NCBI RefSeq assembly: GCF_029168945.1
Contig: NC_083604.1
Location: 30,747,686-30,811,685 of the forward strand
Source of the DNA: Cannabis sativa
Taxonomy: Eukaryota; Streptophyta; Magnoliopsida; Rosales; Cannabaceae
Direction: 5' to 3'
Length of the DNA: 64,000 nt
The translations under genes were made by a program, and so were the position numbers. Below are positions 37,167-48,607 of the stretch, piece by piece; position 1 is the first letter of the stretch, and every line of letters starts with the position of its first letter. The notes under the pieces are model-generated. The model did not search any database. It was not told where the DNA came from and saw only the letters and a program-made list of their open reading frames with translations.

Positions 37167-39193
37167 ATGGTGGAGACAAGAAGTACACGTCAGCCTCGCC
37201 CTCTGGAAGATGCTCAAGACCCAAATGAGGAAGATGTAGCCTCAAGAGCAGCGGAGGAATCCGAGGAAGAAGAAGAAATAGTCCCCGACGAGGACTACGA
37301 GGGGAACCTCGACGAGTATGCCTATGACGAAGGAAGTTACTCAGAGCTGGTGCTTCTCAGACAAAAAGCTATCGATCATGAAGCCGAGATCGAAGCTCGT
37401 AAAGCGCAAAACCGTAAAAATGCAGGAGGTGATGCTAGCCATGCAGAAAGCCATGAAAGCAGCTGGCATACACGTGCACCCCAAGGCAATGACCGCCGGA
37501 CTCAACAGGGAGCCAGCGACGTCTTCGCCTAATTCCCAGCAGCAGAAATCTAGGGAACCTAGCCCTATAAGGTATCCTGCTGAGGGAAATCAGACAAAAA
37601 ACCCTACTTCTACCCCTGGGCGAAAGAAAAAGGTGCAGGATCCGCGAAGGGCCCGCTCAGATTTCCCTAAAGGGAAAGGTCCGCAGAGGGGCAAGCCCCA
37701 AAAAGGGAGTCTTGGCCCTCAGGATCGAGGGGACCGAAAAAGCGTTTACGTGCACCAGAACCGGGGTAGAGGGAGAAGAGGACAGAGATGTCCTCCCATT
37801 GATCTGAGAAATCAAATCAATGGGAATCAAGGTGACCTCCGGGATCACCTTGACCAAAAAAGATACGGGCCCGTGGTTTCCTCGGGTACGTTAAACGAAG
37901 AGATTATGGCGGAACTCGCCATACTTCGAAAAGACATTGCTCGAGTCTCCCGGAGGCAGAAGGGAGACGACTCCGATTCAGACAGCGAGGATCGGGAGTC
38001 GTGTGCCAAGCACATCCTGGAGGCGGAGCTCCCTAAAAACTTCAAGATGCCCGAAATGGCGTCATATACCGGGAACTCCGATCCCAGTGACCACCTGTCG
38101 CGGTTCAACCGTGTCATGACAGTCATGCGGGTCAGCAATGATGCCAAATGTCTGTGCTTCCCACTCACTCTGAGTGGGTCCGCGGAGGAATGGTTCAAAA
38201 AGCTGGAACCAGGATCCGTGGGCTGTTGGAACAAACTCCAGACCAACTTCCGGAGACAGTTTGTCGTTGCCAGAAAAGTTAACTTGGAGGTTAGTGCCTT
38301 GACCAATATCAAGCAACTGCCCACTGAGACCTTGAAGAATTACATCAAGAGGTTCCGGGAGGAAGCCTCGAAGACCAAGAAGGTTGATGATGGACAACAG
38401 CTTGCACTTCTCCAAGTAGGAATCCGTACTGGGACTCCCTTCTGGAATGAGTTGCAGCAAGAAGGGGCTGCTAGCCTCCAGGACTTCCAGAAAAGAGTCC
38501 AAAAGTATATCAACCTCGAAGAAGCCCAAATCGTGGCTTATATCGCCCTCGGGTACTGCCCCGACCGCGACTCCACAAGTGAGTGGCATACAGTTCTCTG
38601 CCACCCCCGGGTATAGCCAGGGCCAAGTGTTGGCGCCAGCATCTTCTCATTTTGGCAACCCGTCCGGGGTGAATGGGCAAGCTCCTTCACAGGCTGCCCC
38701 GACTGCTAGTCTAGCAAGCCCTACCCAGGGATCGAGGAGTAAAAGGTCCTCCAAAGGCAGCACCCGAACGGGAGAGAAGCGCCAGAAAAAGGGGTACACC
38801 CCCCAATATACTCAGTACACGGAGCTATCGGATTCTCAGGAACGTGTGTACTTCGCCACTAGGCAAAATACGCACTACCGGAGACCACAGCCGTTGTACA
38901 AAGACAGCTCCCTGAGAGATCCGAGCAAAAGATGCGAGTACCACAACGACATTGGTCATAGCACCAATGAGTGTAAGAATCTCAAGGACGAGATTGAAAA
39001 TCTAATCCGTTTGGGCCACCTCTATGAGTGGATCAAAAATAGGTTGCCCCACCTTAATCCGGGACAGGTGGCTGGGGGTATGCCTCCGGGAACACCAGGG
39101 AGTACAGCAGGAGTATTGGCTCCAGCTGCCTCGCAGGTGACGCCCAGCATATTCCCGGGCTACCGCCCCGGCCTAATGGGCGGGTGGCCATGA
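37167..39193 (+). pseudogene. gag: Gag of the Tat-type element, frameshifted
   Basis: The start at 37167 lies 61 bases after the LTR in a good context and opens an acidic N-terminus. The frame changes in an A5 run at 37416-37420 and again between about 38521 and 38550. The middle part, up to 38560, contains the retrotransposon gag domain: SDPSDHLSRFN, then SGSAEEWFKKLEPGS and NFRRQFV. The last part (to 39193) has a compact cysteine/histidine motif, CEYHNDIGHSTNEC, followed by LKDEIENLIRLGHL, as in Tat and related elements. Gag packages the element RNA. With one-base changes at both breaks, a single translation product is not possible. Confidence 0.9.
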
Positions 39194-42100
39194 TCTCCGG
39201 AGGTCCCCATATCGGAGGAAACACTCGCAAGGAGCGGAAACGATACGCCGAGGCCGCGAAACACAATGAGATATGGGAAGTTACTCAACTCCCAGCTCAA
39301 AGGCCACGACTGATGGACCAACCCATCACGTTCACGGAAGAAGACGCCAAGACGGTGCGTTTTCCTCATCACGACCCGTTGGTCATAGAGACCCCCATCG
39401 CGAATAAAGTGGTGGCCAGAGTCTTAATTGACAATGGGAGTTCCGTGAACCTGCTCTTCAAAGAAGCCTTCACCGCGATAGAGTTGACCGACCGGGACCT
39501 CTCGCCTAGTGGGTCGCAGCTCACGTGGTTTAACGGGACGACGCTTATCCCGATGGGAAAAGTAAGGCTCCCGGTTACTCTGTGCCCGGATACTCCCCAA
39601 AGCACATTTAAATATTTCACCTTCGTGGTGGTAGACTGTCCGACAGCCTACAACGCGATCCTCGGCCGGCCGGCCCTAGTGGACTTTGGTGCAATCACTT
39701 CGATCCGACATCTGTGCCTAAAATTCCCAACCCAGGAAGCCGGAGTCGGAACTGTGAGGGGAAATCAGGGGGAAGCAAGGCAATGTTACAATGTTGCCAC
39801 CCACCTACCCGTACTTATGGTCCGGGAGTCCCCAGAGATAAAAAAAGCTGAAGAGGATGAGTTGGATCCTCGTGTAGGATCCGAAAGGGTCGTGGAACCA
39901 ATGGAGGACGTTGAAGAAATACCAGTGTGCGACGTCGACTCCGCCAAAGTACTCCAGATAGGGAAGAACCTGGACCCGGAGGAAAAGGACAAAATAATAA
40001 AAACACTGAAGGGCGCCATCGACATCTTTGCATGGCGTCAAGAAGACATGACCGGCATAAGCCCTCATGTCATCACACATGTACTCAATGTCAACCCGGA
40101 CATGCCTCCTGTACAGCAAAAGAGACGCCCGCTCGACTCGGTGAAAGCCGAGGCCTTAGAGAAAGAGGTGGACAAACTTTTGTCCAGTGGCATGATCCGC
40201 GACGTATACTACCCGGAATGGCTGGCCAATCCGGTCCTGGTGCCCAAGCCGAACGGGACTTGGCGAGTTTGTATAGACTTCACTGATCTAAACAAAGCTT
40301 GTCCAAATGACTGTTTCCCGCTACCCAGGATCGACCAAATGGTAGACGCCACGTCCGGATTTAAACTGTTGTCTTTCATGGATGCCTATGCTGGGTACAA
40401 TCAAATAAAAATGCATACGGCAGACCAGGAATGCACTAGCTTCAGGACCGATAAGAGGGTATATTGCTACCTAGTCATGCCTTTCGGACTGAAAAACGCC
40501 GGAGCAACCTATCAAAGAATGGTTAACCGGATGTTTAAAAGCCTCCTGGGACGAAACATGGAGGTGTACGTGGACGACATGCTCGTCAAATCCAAAGCAT
40601 GCAACAGCCATGCAAGCGACTTAGAAGAATGTTTCGAAGTCGTCCGGAGATACGGTATGAAACTCAACCCAAAAAAGTGCACCTTTGGGGTCAAGTCAGG
40701 AAAATTCCTGGGTTTCATAGTCAGCCAAAGGGGGATTGAAGCAAACCCGGAGAAAATCCAGGCTCTCCTGGATATGCCATCCCCCAAGAGGCATAAAGAC
40801 GTGCAGAGCTTGACCGGAAAGGTAGCCGCATTGAGTCGTTTTATCTCACGATCCACGGACAAGTGCATACCCTTCTTCAACGTGCTAAAGAAATGCCAGA
40901 AGTTCGAATGGTCGGACGAATGCGAGGAGGCATTCAAAAGGCTGAAAGAACACATGGCCAAGCCTCCTATCCTATCAAAACCCATCCTTGGAGAAGACTT
41001 ATTTCTTTACTTGGCCGTCTCCGAGCACGCGGTCGGCCACCGCCCTGGTCCGGGAGGAAGAGAAGATTCAGCATCCCGTGTACTATGTCAGTAAGCGCAT
41101 GATAGGGGCCGAGACAAGGTACCCGGTCATTGAAAAATTAGTGTTTTGCCTCCTGATGGCGTCAAGGAAGTTAAGGCCGTACTTCCAAGCCCATCCGATC
41201 AAGATCCTAACCAATCATCCGCTCCGGCAAGTCCTCCAGAAGCCTGAAGCATCCGGAAGACTCCTCAAGTGGGCGATGGAGTTAAGTCAATTCGACCTGC
41301 ACTACGTCCCCCGGATTTCCATAAAAGGCCAAGCCTTGGCCGACTACATTACCGAATGCAACGAAGCCGAGGCAACAGCAAATACGCCAGTGCCACCGAT
41401 CCCCACCTGGAGGGTATTTGTAGACGGAGCTTCTAACGAAAACGGTTCAGGAGCTGGAGTGGCTATGATATCACCTACTGGACTGCGGCTCCAGGCGGCC
41501 CTCCGATTTGACTTCACAGCTTCAAACAATGAGGCCGAATATGAAGCCCTGATAGCAGGGCTGAAGTTGGCAAAAGCTGTAGGAGCCAAAAGAGTGGAAG
41601 TCTACAGTGACTCTCAACTGGTCGTAAACCAGGCATCCGGAGAATACCAAACTCGCGGCGAGCGGATGGCCGCGTACGTAACAATAGTCCGAGAACTGCT
41701 CCACGAGTTCGCGGACTATAAAATAGAAAGAATCCCCCGAGAAAAGAACGCTCATGCGGACTGTTTGGCTAAGTTAGCCTCGGATAGCGAAATCGAAGAG
41801 CTGGGGGTAGTACCAGTGGAACGCTTGGCAGAGCCAAGCATCAAAATAAAAGAGACCACACTAACGGTTGGGCAAGAACCCAGCTGGATGGTCCCCATCA
41901 TAAAATACATAACCACAGTGAGTTGCCCCAAGAGAGGGCACTTGTCTCGAAAGATTCAGCATCGTGCTCATCGTTATGTAATGATGGACCAAATTCTCTA
42001 CCGGAGAGGACTCAGCATGCCTTATTTAAGGTGTGTATCGGACCCTGAAGCTAGACAAATCATGCTAGAGGTCCATGAAGGGTTCTGTGGAGATCATACG

Positions 42101-43120
42101 GGAGGACCCAGCCTCTCAAAGAAAATATTGAGGCAAGGGTACTTCTGGCCAACAATGAAAAAAGATTGTATAGACTATGTCCAAAAGTGTGACTCGTGCC
42201 AAAGGTACGCGAACATACCGAGAGCTCCTCCAAACGAGATCACCCTGATGACCAGTCCCTGGCCCTTCGCGGTCTGGGGAATAGATCTCATCGGGTCTCT
42301 ACCTTCAGGAAAAGGAGGGGTAAAGTATGCAATAGTAGCAGTAGACTACTTCACCAAATGGACAGAGGCTGAGCCTATGAAGACAATAACTGCCAAGAAG
42401 GCATTGGACTTTCTTATCAAAAACATAGTGTGTCGATACGGCTTGCCTCACAAAATAGTCTCAGACAATGGAAAGCAATTTGATTGCGAGGAATTTACTG
42501 ACTTCTGCAACCAACACGGAGTAGTGAAAAGCTTCTCCGCGGTAGCCAGGCCTCAAACAAACGGCCAGGCGGAAGCGGTCAATAAAATCCTAAAGGTCAC
42601 CTTGAAGAAGAAGCTGATAGCCTGCAAAAATAACTGGCCTGAAGAATTGCCAAGGGTATTACGGGCCTACCGGACGACCCCCAGAACCACAACCGGCCAC
42701 TCGCCTTTCTCAATGGCGTACGGTTGTGAAGCAATGGTCCCGGTAGAAACATTATTCCCATCCTACAGGAGGACGACTTACGATCCTGCCACTAATCAGG
42801 CACTGCTCCAAAAAGCTTTGGATCAAGTCGAAGAACTCCGGGATGAGTCTCAAATACGGATGGCTGCTTATCAAAAGAAGGTGACCAAGTATTTTAACTC
42901 TAAGGTTAAAAACAAAAAATTCGCTATTGGGGATATGGTCCTAAGAAGGGTTTTCCTAGCCACCCAAGAACCCGGAGTGGGGGTACTTGGGCCAAATTGG
43001 GAAGGACCATATGAGATCGAGGACGAGATCGGTTCCGGCACTTACAAACTAAAAAGAATGGACGGAACCACCGTCCCAAGAGCCTGGAATGCCGATCACC
43101 TCAGAAAATATTACCAGTAG
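39190..43120 (+). pseudogene. pol: Pol of the Tat-type element: protease, RT, RNase H, second RNase H, integrase
   Basis: The gag frame ends in TGA at 39191-39193 while pol is open one frame over. Protease is marked by LIDNGSSVNLL (39427-39459). RT spans about 40190-40620, with the catalytic YVDD at 40567-40578. RNase H follows; the frame shifts at about 41035 within it, after SEHAV. A second RNase H begins at FVDGASNENGSG (about 41416) and runs to ADCLAKLASD. Integrase has its HHCC finger near 42073-42210 and acidic residues in GIDLIG, VSDNGKQF and GQAEAVNK. The C-terminus ends ADHLRKYYQ, without a chromodomain. The order RNase H, RNase H, integrase is diagnostic for the Tat branch. The shifts leave it unable to make a full polyprotein. 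Confidence 0.92.
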
Positions 43121-43622
43121 CGAAATAAAACTTAGACTTTGTTCAAAGGGTTTGTACCGTCCAAATGTATACCTCCTCTACATATTAAATAAAACTGAGT
43201 GCCTTAAAAACAAAGTTTCTATGCCACTCAGGGGGGTACTAGGGTATACCGCACGGACAAACAGAAAAACAAAGTAAGTAAAAATATCCTGACCCAAAGG
43301 GCAGGTCAAAAAGTATGCACAAAAATAAAAAGCATAAGTATAAAAACCCTGATCCAAAGGACAGGTTTAAAAAAAAAAAAACATAAGTATGTGGCAAAAA
43401 AAAAGATCACATATAAAATATCTTGGCCCAAAGGGCAGGTCATATACATATAGATGGCCCGGGGATAGGCCTTAAAATATAATTGTCTCCCCTTCGAATA
43501 AAAACTGCTACCTATATATATTGTTCTAAGGCAGCAGCAAATATGTACAAAAAAAAAGAGAAAAGAGAATGATAAAAGAAGCGGGTGGAATCTTGGTTAT
43601 ATTGGGTCGGTTGTACAGCAGC
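43121..43622. other. Spacer between pol and the antisense gene
   Basis: This short non-coding stretch contains a repeated CCAAAGG(G/A)CAGGT motif at about 43295, 43354 and 43432 and several A runs. The converging genes would end transcripts here. I see no frame. Confidence 0.6.
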
Positions 43623-44282
43623 TCAGTCAGCGCGCGGAGGAAGGCGAGGTCCGATACGTGCCTCTAACACGGCATCAAGCTTCTTCTTCTTTTCTCGAAA
43701 TTTGGCAATCATCTCCTCGGGTTTGGGATAAAAAGTAAGCTTGATATTTTGGTCGTTGGTGGACCAAGCCATGTAGACTCCATCGTCAAAGCGTTTCGGC
43801 CACCGGGCGCAGGAAACAGGAGAGAGGAGCTCGGCTCTTTTGGCCTTCTTCATAGATTGTTCTTTGAAGTCCCTGAGCTCCTTCAGCTCCGCAGCTAGAG
43901 CGGCCTTGGACTCTATGTTCGCCTGGTGAGTTTCCTCTAAGGATCTCACCTTGGCGACCATTTCATCCAAAGCCTCCCTGGCCTCCCAGAGGTCTCGCCT
44001 GGCCTTATCAGCAGCCTCGCTTTGAGCCCTCAATTCCTCCTGATGTTGGGCCTCCATCCTGTCCCTCCGCTGGGCCTCGTCCCGGATCATGGCCTCCGCC
44101 TGAGCCTCTCTTTGTTTGGCCTTGGCAGCCGCCTCCTGGCGCTCGACAGCCTCCTGGTAGATCTGCCTCTCTGCTGTAAGGTCCTGAAGGACCTTCATGA
44201 CATCGTTCATGTCCCCAAAGTCGGACAGAACGAAGCCATGATTTATGATGTTCTTGGAGAGGCGGCCAGCCTCAGCAGCAAG

Positions 44283-44364
44283 CTAAACAATAACCCAAGT
44301 GTAAGAAAAAAAAATCTCCCAAGAAGAAAAATAAAGGAAAAAGCAAAAATTGCGAAGTACTTAC
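44283..44364 (-). other. Predicted intron 2 of the antisense gene
   Basis: 82 bp on the minus strand, donor GTAAGTAC after CTCACCGTG and acceptor TTGTTTAG before CTTGCTGCTGAGG. Removing it joins two open frames in phase 0. Confidence 0.75.
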
Positions 44365-45128
44365 CACGGTGAGGGAATGGCTGAGGTCCTGGACCTGGAA
44401 GATGGAGTTCAGGGAGGCACAAGTGGCGAACCTCTTAGGCGCGCATCGGGTAAGCTGAGAAGCGAACTCGCCGGTCATCTCTGCGGCAAAAGGAGCCAAG
44501 GTGGGCCTAAGGAATCAACGGAACCAATCCGATAGGGGGTTCAGGTTCAGGTCCCATGGATCCTGGTACTTCGGGTTGTTGATACTCGCCTCTACCTCAA
44601 CCCGCAAAACCCTCCTAAGGGCCTCCACCTCGGCGTACCCCCGGGAGTACTCGTCCATGGCATAGTTATGCTTGGCTATCCGAAGCTCTTGCCTCACCTC
44701 ATCCCCCGGGACCGGAGTAAGCATGATGTTGGGAGGAGCAGGATTTTCTTCCATGGGGGAGACCCCGCCGTCAAGACCATGTGCGGGAGTGTCAGCTCTC
44801 CGAGGCTTCTTGGGCTCGTCCTGGGCAATCATTTTGCCCTTGCGCTTACGAATCAGAGCCACCTCAGGCTCCTCCTCGCCTTCTTCAGCTTCCTCCGGAA
44901 GGGCTCGGAGCTCTCCCGTACCCTCAGCGACTTCCTCGGAGAAGTCCCACTGTTTCCCTTGGCCTTCTCCCGGAAGCACCTCCTCGTCATCCACTAAATC
45001 AATAGTGTCGGGGGGAGCGCTGGAAGAGACCTTCAAGGAAGGGGCCGGGGGAGAAGAGGTAAAGGCCGGGGGAGCCACGGGAGTGTGAACTCCAGCAAGC
45101 TGTTCCAAGATGGCATCCATGGAGACAC

Positions 45129-45206
45129 CTGTTTCACAAAATAAGCAAGTGTTAGATACCCGTGGGGAACCACTTATACAAGATACAACAAATAAGCTAC
45201 TCCTAC
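45129..45206 (-). other. Predicted intron 1 of the antisense gene
   Basis: 78 bp on the minus strand, donor GTAGGAGTAG and acceptor TTTGTGAAACAG before GTGTCTCCATGG. Its length is a multiple of three and it is open, so it also reads through if retained. Confidence 0.65.
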
Positions 45207-46776
45207 CCGAACTTCCTAATTCGGCCCTAGCAAAGTCCTGAACTTTAATGCTGGCAGCATCATCTCCGAGATAACTGTCCGAGGGCCGGAACCAACTGGA
45301 CGTTATGTAAGCTGAAGGACCTAAGGGAATAGGTTCCGGAGGGCCGGAGCCCATCCGGGATAGAACTAGGAAATCTCCTAAGTTTGAAAAATAAAATTCC
45401 TTCAAACGATCCCCCCACCGGGTCGATGGCATCCTAAACCTATGAAGACGCTCGTCGAACCCTACAGGTCTATGACTGGCGTACTCACCAACGGAAGGAA
45501 CATAACGAACTATCAAAGGAGACTTACCGCCGGCACCGGAGGTGCTAGCACCAGGAGCCCCCGATTTTGGCTCTGGGGCCGAAGGCTGTGGCCGGGGGGT
45601 TTGTCTCTCCGAAAAATCTTCAATACGAAGGGGCCTCCTGGCAGGACGATCCCCAATCTCTTCTTGAAGAATCTTGTCAAAAAATTTAGCCTCGGACTTC
45701 CCGGCAATCGCCTGGCTCCTTCGCACGACCGGGCTCCCCACGCTAAGTCCTCTCCCAGAGGCAGCCTGGGCCTGAGAGTATGCTTTCTCCAGGGCCTTCC
45801 GGTAGAGATAGTCTTGATATTTTTTCTCTGCCATGGCAATAAGCTCATCCCGGAAGGCCTTCTCCGCGACCGGCGCCCTTACATTGGGACAGATGACCCG
45901 TGAGAGGTTAGAGTCCTCCACGGATTGATGCGGAAGGATAAGTTTGGCCTTCCTGCAGTTCTCCGTGGTGACCAAACCCCCGACGTCGAGATCGGTGCGG
46001 TCATAAGAGGCAAAGGCTTGGGCTCTCCGGAGGAAGGTCTGAGTAGGGGCCATCCGCTGTTAGGGTGGGATCCTCACCCACTCGGTAAGGAGCTCCGGGT
46101 GATCCACTGCCCTGAACCCGGAGGAAAAGAAAAAACGATGGCGATACTCCTTAACGTGAGTCTGCCTATTATACGGAACCACCCCCTCGTTAGCGGGATG
46201 GATCTGGAACCCATAGAAACCGTCCTTAAGTTTGTCCCCTTTCTTGGGGACGGATACAAGTTCATAAAAATACAAAATTTCCGCCGGGTTGGGAGATCCC
46301 CATCCGCGGGCGGCATAAAAAATAAATAAGCCTGAAAGCAGGCGATAAGCTTGAGGAATGAGTTGGTATGGCGCAAGGCCGACAAATACAAGGAAATTAA
46401 CAAAATAATCTTGAAGCGGAAGCATGGCACCGGCCATCAGGTGTGTCTGGCTCCAGGCTCCGAAGCCGCCGTAATTGTGGTTAGGCGTCTCAGAGTCACG
46501 AGGTGGCCGGTGATAGGTCCCCGAAGTGGAAGGTTTGATCCCAGCAACGTCCATAATATTCTCCAGCTGGTGAGGACAGGTTAGGGTGGAATGAAGCTCA
46601 GCACCCGGTCGCTCGGGATTTATACCCCTCCTGGGCAACGGGCCCCAGGGAAACCTCTTCCAGGGTGGCCATACGTTTCCCGCTCTTCTTCGAAGATTTT
46701 GAACCAGAGGCAGACATTTTGTATTATGTGAAAAAAAAAAAAGAAGAAAGAGAAAATTCCAGCAGTTAGGTCCCAT

Positions 46777-47805
46777 ACCAAACCCTAAGTCAAGAAAAAG
46801 GGAGTGGGGGTCCCCTAACCGCTGGAAAGAGGCCCCCTCCGGACACGTGTCATATGGGAAACCCTAGAAAGATTCCCTGAACAAGTGTCGGGTGCAGTAA
46901 AATCGCAGAAAGTGGTTTTACACAGTAAGAGAAACAGAAGGAAAAAGACCCCATTCTATGCCCTAAGCAACCGTTGAACGAAGAACCTATGGTTTTCTTC
47001 AACAAAAATGCACGATAATAACAGAGGCATGATAATGGCGATCTTACAACTAAAGCAGTAAACACTAGACAGAGTACATGAAGGACTTAAACACTCGCGT
47101 GCCCAGAAATCTCAAATTGCGAACCCAGAAAAACAAACAAAGCAAGTAAAAGCATGTCATTACCAAAGGATGCAAGAAACTTACAGTAAAGTGTTGAACT
47201 GGGGGTCCTGAGTTTAGCCGAGTAAAGTCGAGAAGAACTGATGATAGCAAACAAGGAAAAACTAGGAAAAATGGCAAAGTGTTCAGAAGGTTCGTGCTGT
47301 TTTTGAAGAATTTTCTCTCTGGGAAATTCGAGCAAAAATGGCAAGGAATGGAAAGTAACCGAAATGAAGGAAAGATGGTGGCTTTTATAGGCAAAAGTGC
47401 ATGAGGAACAGGCGTCACCACCTACCAATCGTACGGTGGGGGAAATGCACGATTCAAATACCCAGAGATCAACGGGTCAGATTGAGTTGCCATAAAGGCG
47501 GTGGAAACGTTTGAGTATCCATCTGACACCATTAATGCGCCGCATCAATCAAAGGGCGTGAAACGAATCGACCTCTGCAAAAAAGCGAATCGCTGCATTT
47601 AATGCCATCATTAGATGCACCCTCACGCGCCCCAAGCTCGTGCCGGAAAACCGAGGAGTCGGCCGGAGACACCTCTGCAGAAAGCGAATCGCTGCATTAA
47701 ATGTCATCATTAAATGTGCCCCCCACGCGCTCTGAGCTTAAGCCAGGGAATCGAGGAGTCAACCGGAGGCACCTAAGCAAGCCTTGGTTTATTTTCCAAG
47801 TAAAC
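46777..47805. other. Region upstream of the antisense gene
   Basis: No coding frame is convincing. From 47540 to 47780 there are two related segments, one beginning near 47584 and one near 47683, each with GCGAATCGCTGCATT and a following CGAGGAGTC. They form a direct repeat with about 100-bp spacing near the purine tract. Confidence 0.6.
47391..47400 (-). promoter_or_regulatory. Candidate TATA box for the antisense gene
   Basis: The minus strand reads CTATAAAAGC, a strong plant TATA form, about 670 bases upstream of the ATG at 46717. A donor-like GTAAGT on the minus strand at 47184-47179 lies between them. Confidence 0.5.
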
Positions 47806-47822
47806 AAGGCTTGGGGGGTAAA
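47806..47822 (+). other. Polypurine tract of the Tat-type element
   Basis: AGGCTTGGGGGGTAAA ends directly at the 3' LTR start. Confidence 0.8.
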
Positions 47823-48602
47823 TGTTGCCCCTAATTTCGCCCAATATACGTGGACCAATCAAACAGGGACACGTGGATCAGATAACTTGAAAATATTTGA
47901 TAAGTCTTTGTATGCCATAAGGAAGCACCCTGGGCATAGGTCCCGGAGGAGGCACCCGGAGTACAAGGTGCTCCCGGAAGCTCGCATAGCATAAAGCCCC
48001 TCCGGGATGTGTCAGGCCTCTCCTAAGCAATCAAGTCGCATTTAATGCTGCATGGGAGGAAGCGTGTTGGGACTGCAACACGCAATAAAGTCTGACGGCA
48101 CAACCCCCAAACAGCAGCGCCACAGTAATGATCATTTAAGTCTAGCGACGGCTACCCTGCGAAGAGTCACATCAATCACAAGGCAAAAAGGACATTCCTC
48201 ATAAAAATCCTACAGCACCTAGGGATTTGACCGTGCATCACCCATGGTATATTCATTGGGAATACCCAACTTTATGGATACTTACAGATACGTTTGTAAG
48301 AACAATTCTAGGGATTACCCCACCAAAACACTATAAATACCCCCTCAAAACTCATTTAATGGGATCGAGAATCTTGGGTTGCATATGAGCAAGAAGAGTA
48401 AATACTCACCAAGAACATTCTCTGTATTTATAAGGGTAACATTCCCTCAAGTGTGGAATCTGTATTAAATACATCCATTAATAACAAAGACTCGTGGACT
48501 AAGGCTCATTAACGCCCCAACCACGTAAAAATCCTTATCTCACTTTCTTACAACTCGATATTATAATCATATTTTAATAGTTGCCGAAAACCTCGGTCAA
48601 CA
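47823..48602 (+). repeat. 3' LTR of the Tat-type element
   Basis: 780 bp, ending GGTCAACA, nearly identical to the 5' LTR, with a TATA box at 48332-48339. Confidence 0.93.
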
Positions 48603-48607
48603 ATGAT
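48603..48607. repeat. Target site duplication, right copy
   Basis: ATGAT, identical to 36322-36326. The copia interior resumes here. Confidence 0.85.

Larger units (their letters stand above)
43623..46717 (-). pseudogene. Antisense gene of the Tat-type element (plant gypsy-type transposon domain plus coiled coil)
   Basis: This reads on the minus strand. The N-terminal part (46717-46060) contains LPLQDYFVNFLVFVGLAP and LIPQAYRLLSGLFIFY, the pattern of the plant 'putative gypsy-type transposon' domain (Pfam Transposase_28). A middle region is Pro/Ser-rich and acidic. The C-terminal part, from 44210, is a long coiled coil rich in E, A, Q, R and K. Two GT-AG introns are visible, at 45129-45206 and 44283-44364. 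The coding phase fits across both, but in-frame TAA (46060-46062) and TGA (44515-44517) codons interrupt it, and the most natural start (ATG at 46717) needs a frame change near 46625. The function is unknown; extra ORFs of this kind are known in Tat elements. Confidence 0.8.
36327..48602 (+). mobile_element. Full-length Tat-type Ty3/gypsy retrotransposon
   Basis: This is 12,276 bp, with LTRs at 36327-37105 and 47823-48602, a primer-site region, gag, pol, a long antisense gene, a purine tract and a perfect 5-bp target duplication. I assign it to the Tat branch on two grounds: a second, archaeal-type RNase H domain between RNase H and integrase, and an extra antisense gene downstream of pol, both established traits of that branch. 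There is no chromodomain. The LTRs differ at about eight substitutions and one indel, so the insertion is recent. The coding regions nevertheless contain several frameshifts. Confidence 0.92.

Noticed and set aside
37657..38604. Minus-strand frames opposite gag and pol (for example 37845-38324, 38062-38604, 40512-40985)
   Set aside because: They are shadows of the plus-strand coding sequence, with no independent domain.
39184..39193. Programmed frameshift between gag and pol of the Tat-type element
   Set aside because: The frame change could fit a gag-pol switch, but three other unprogrammed frame changes exist in the same region and I see no slippery site with a clear downstream structure. 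Decay or indel error is simpler.
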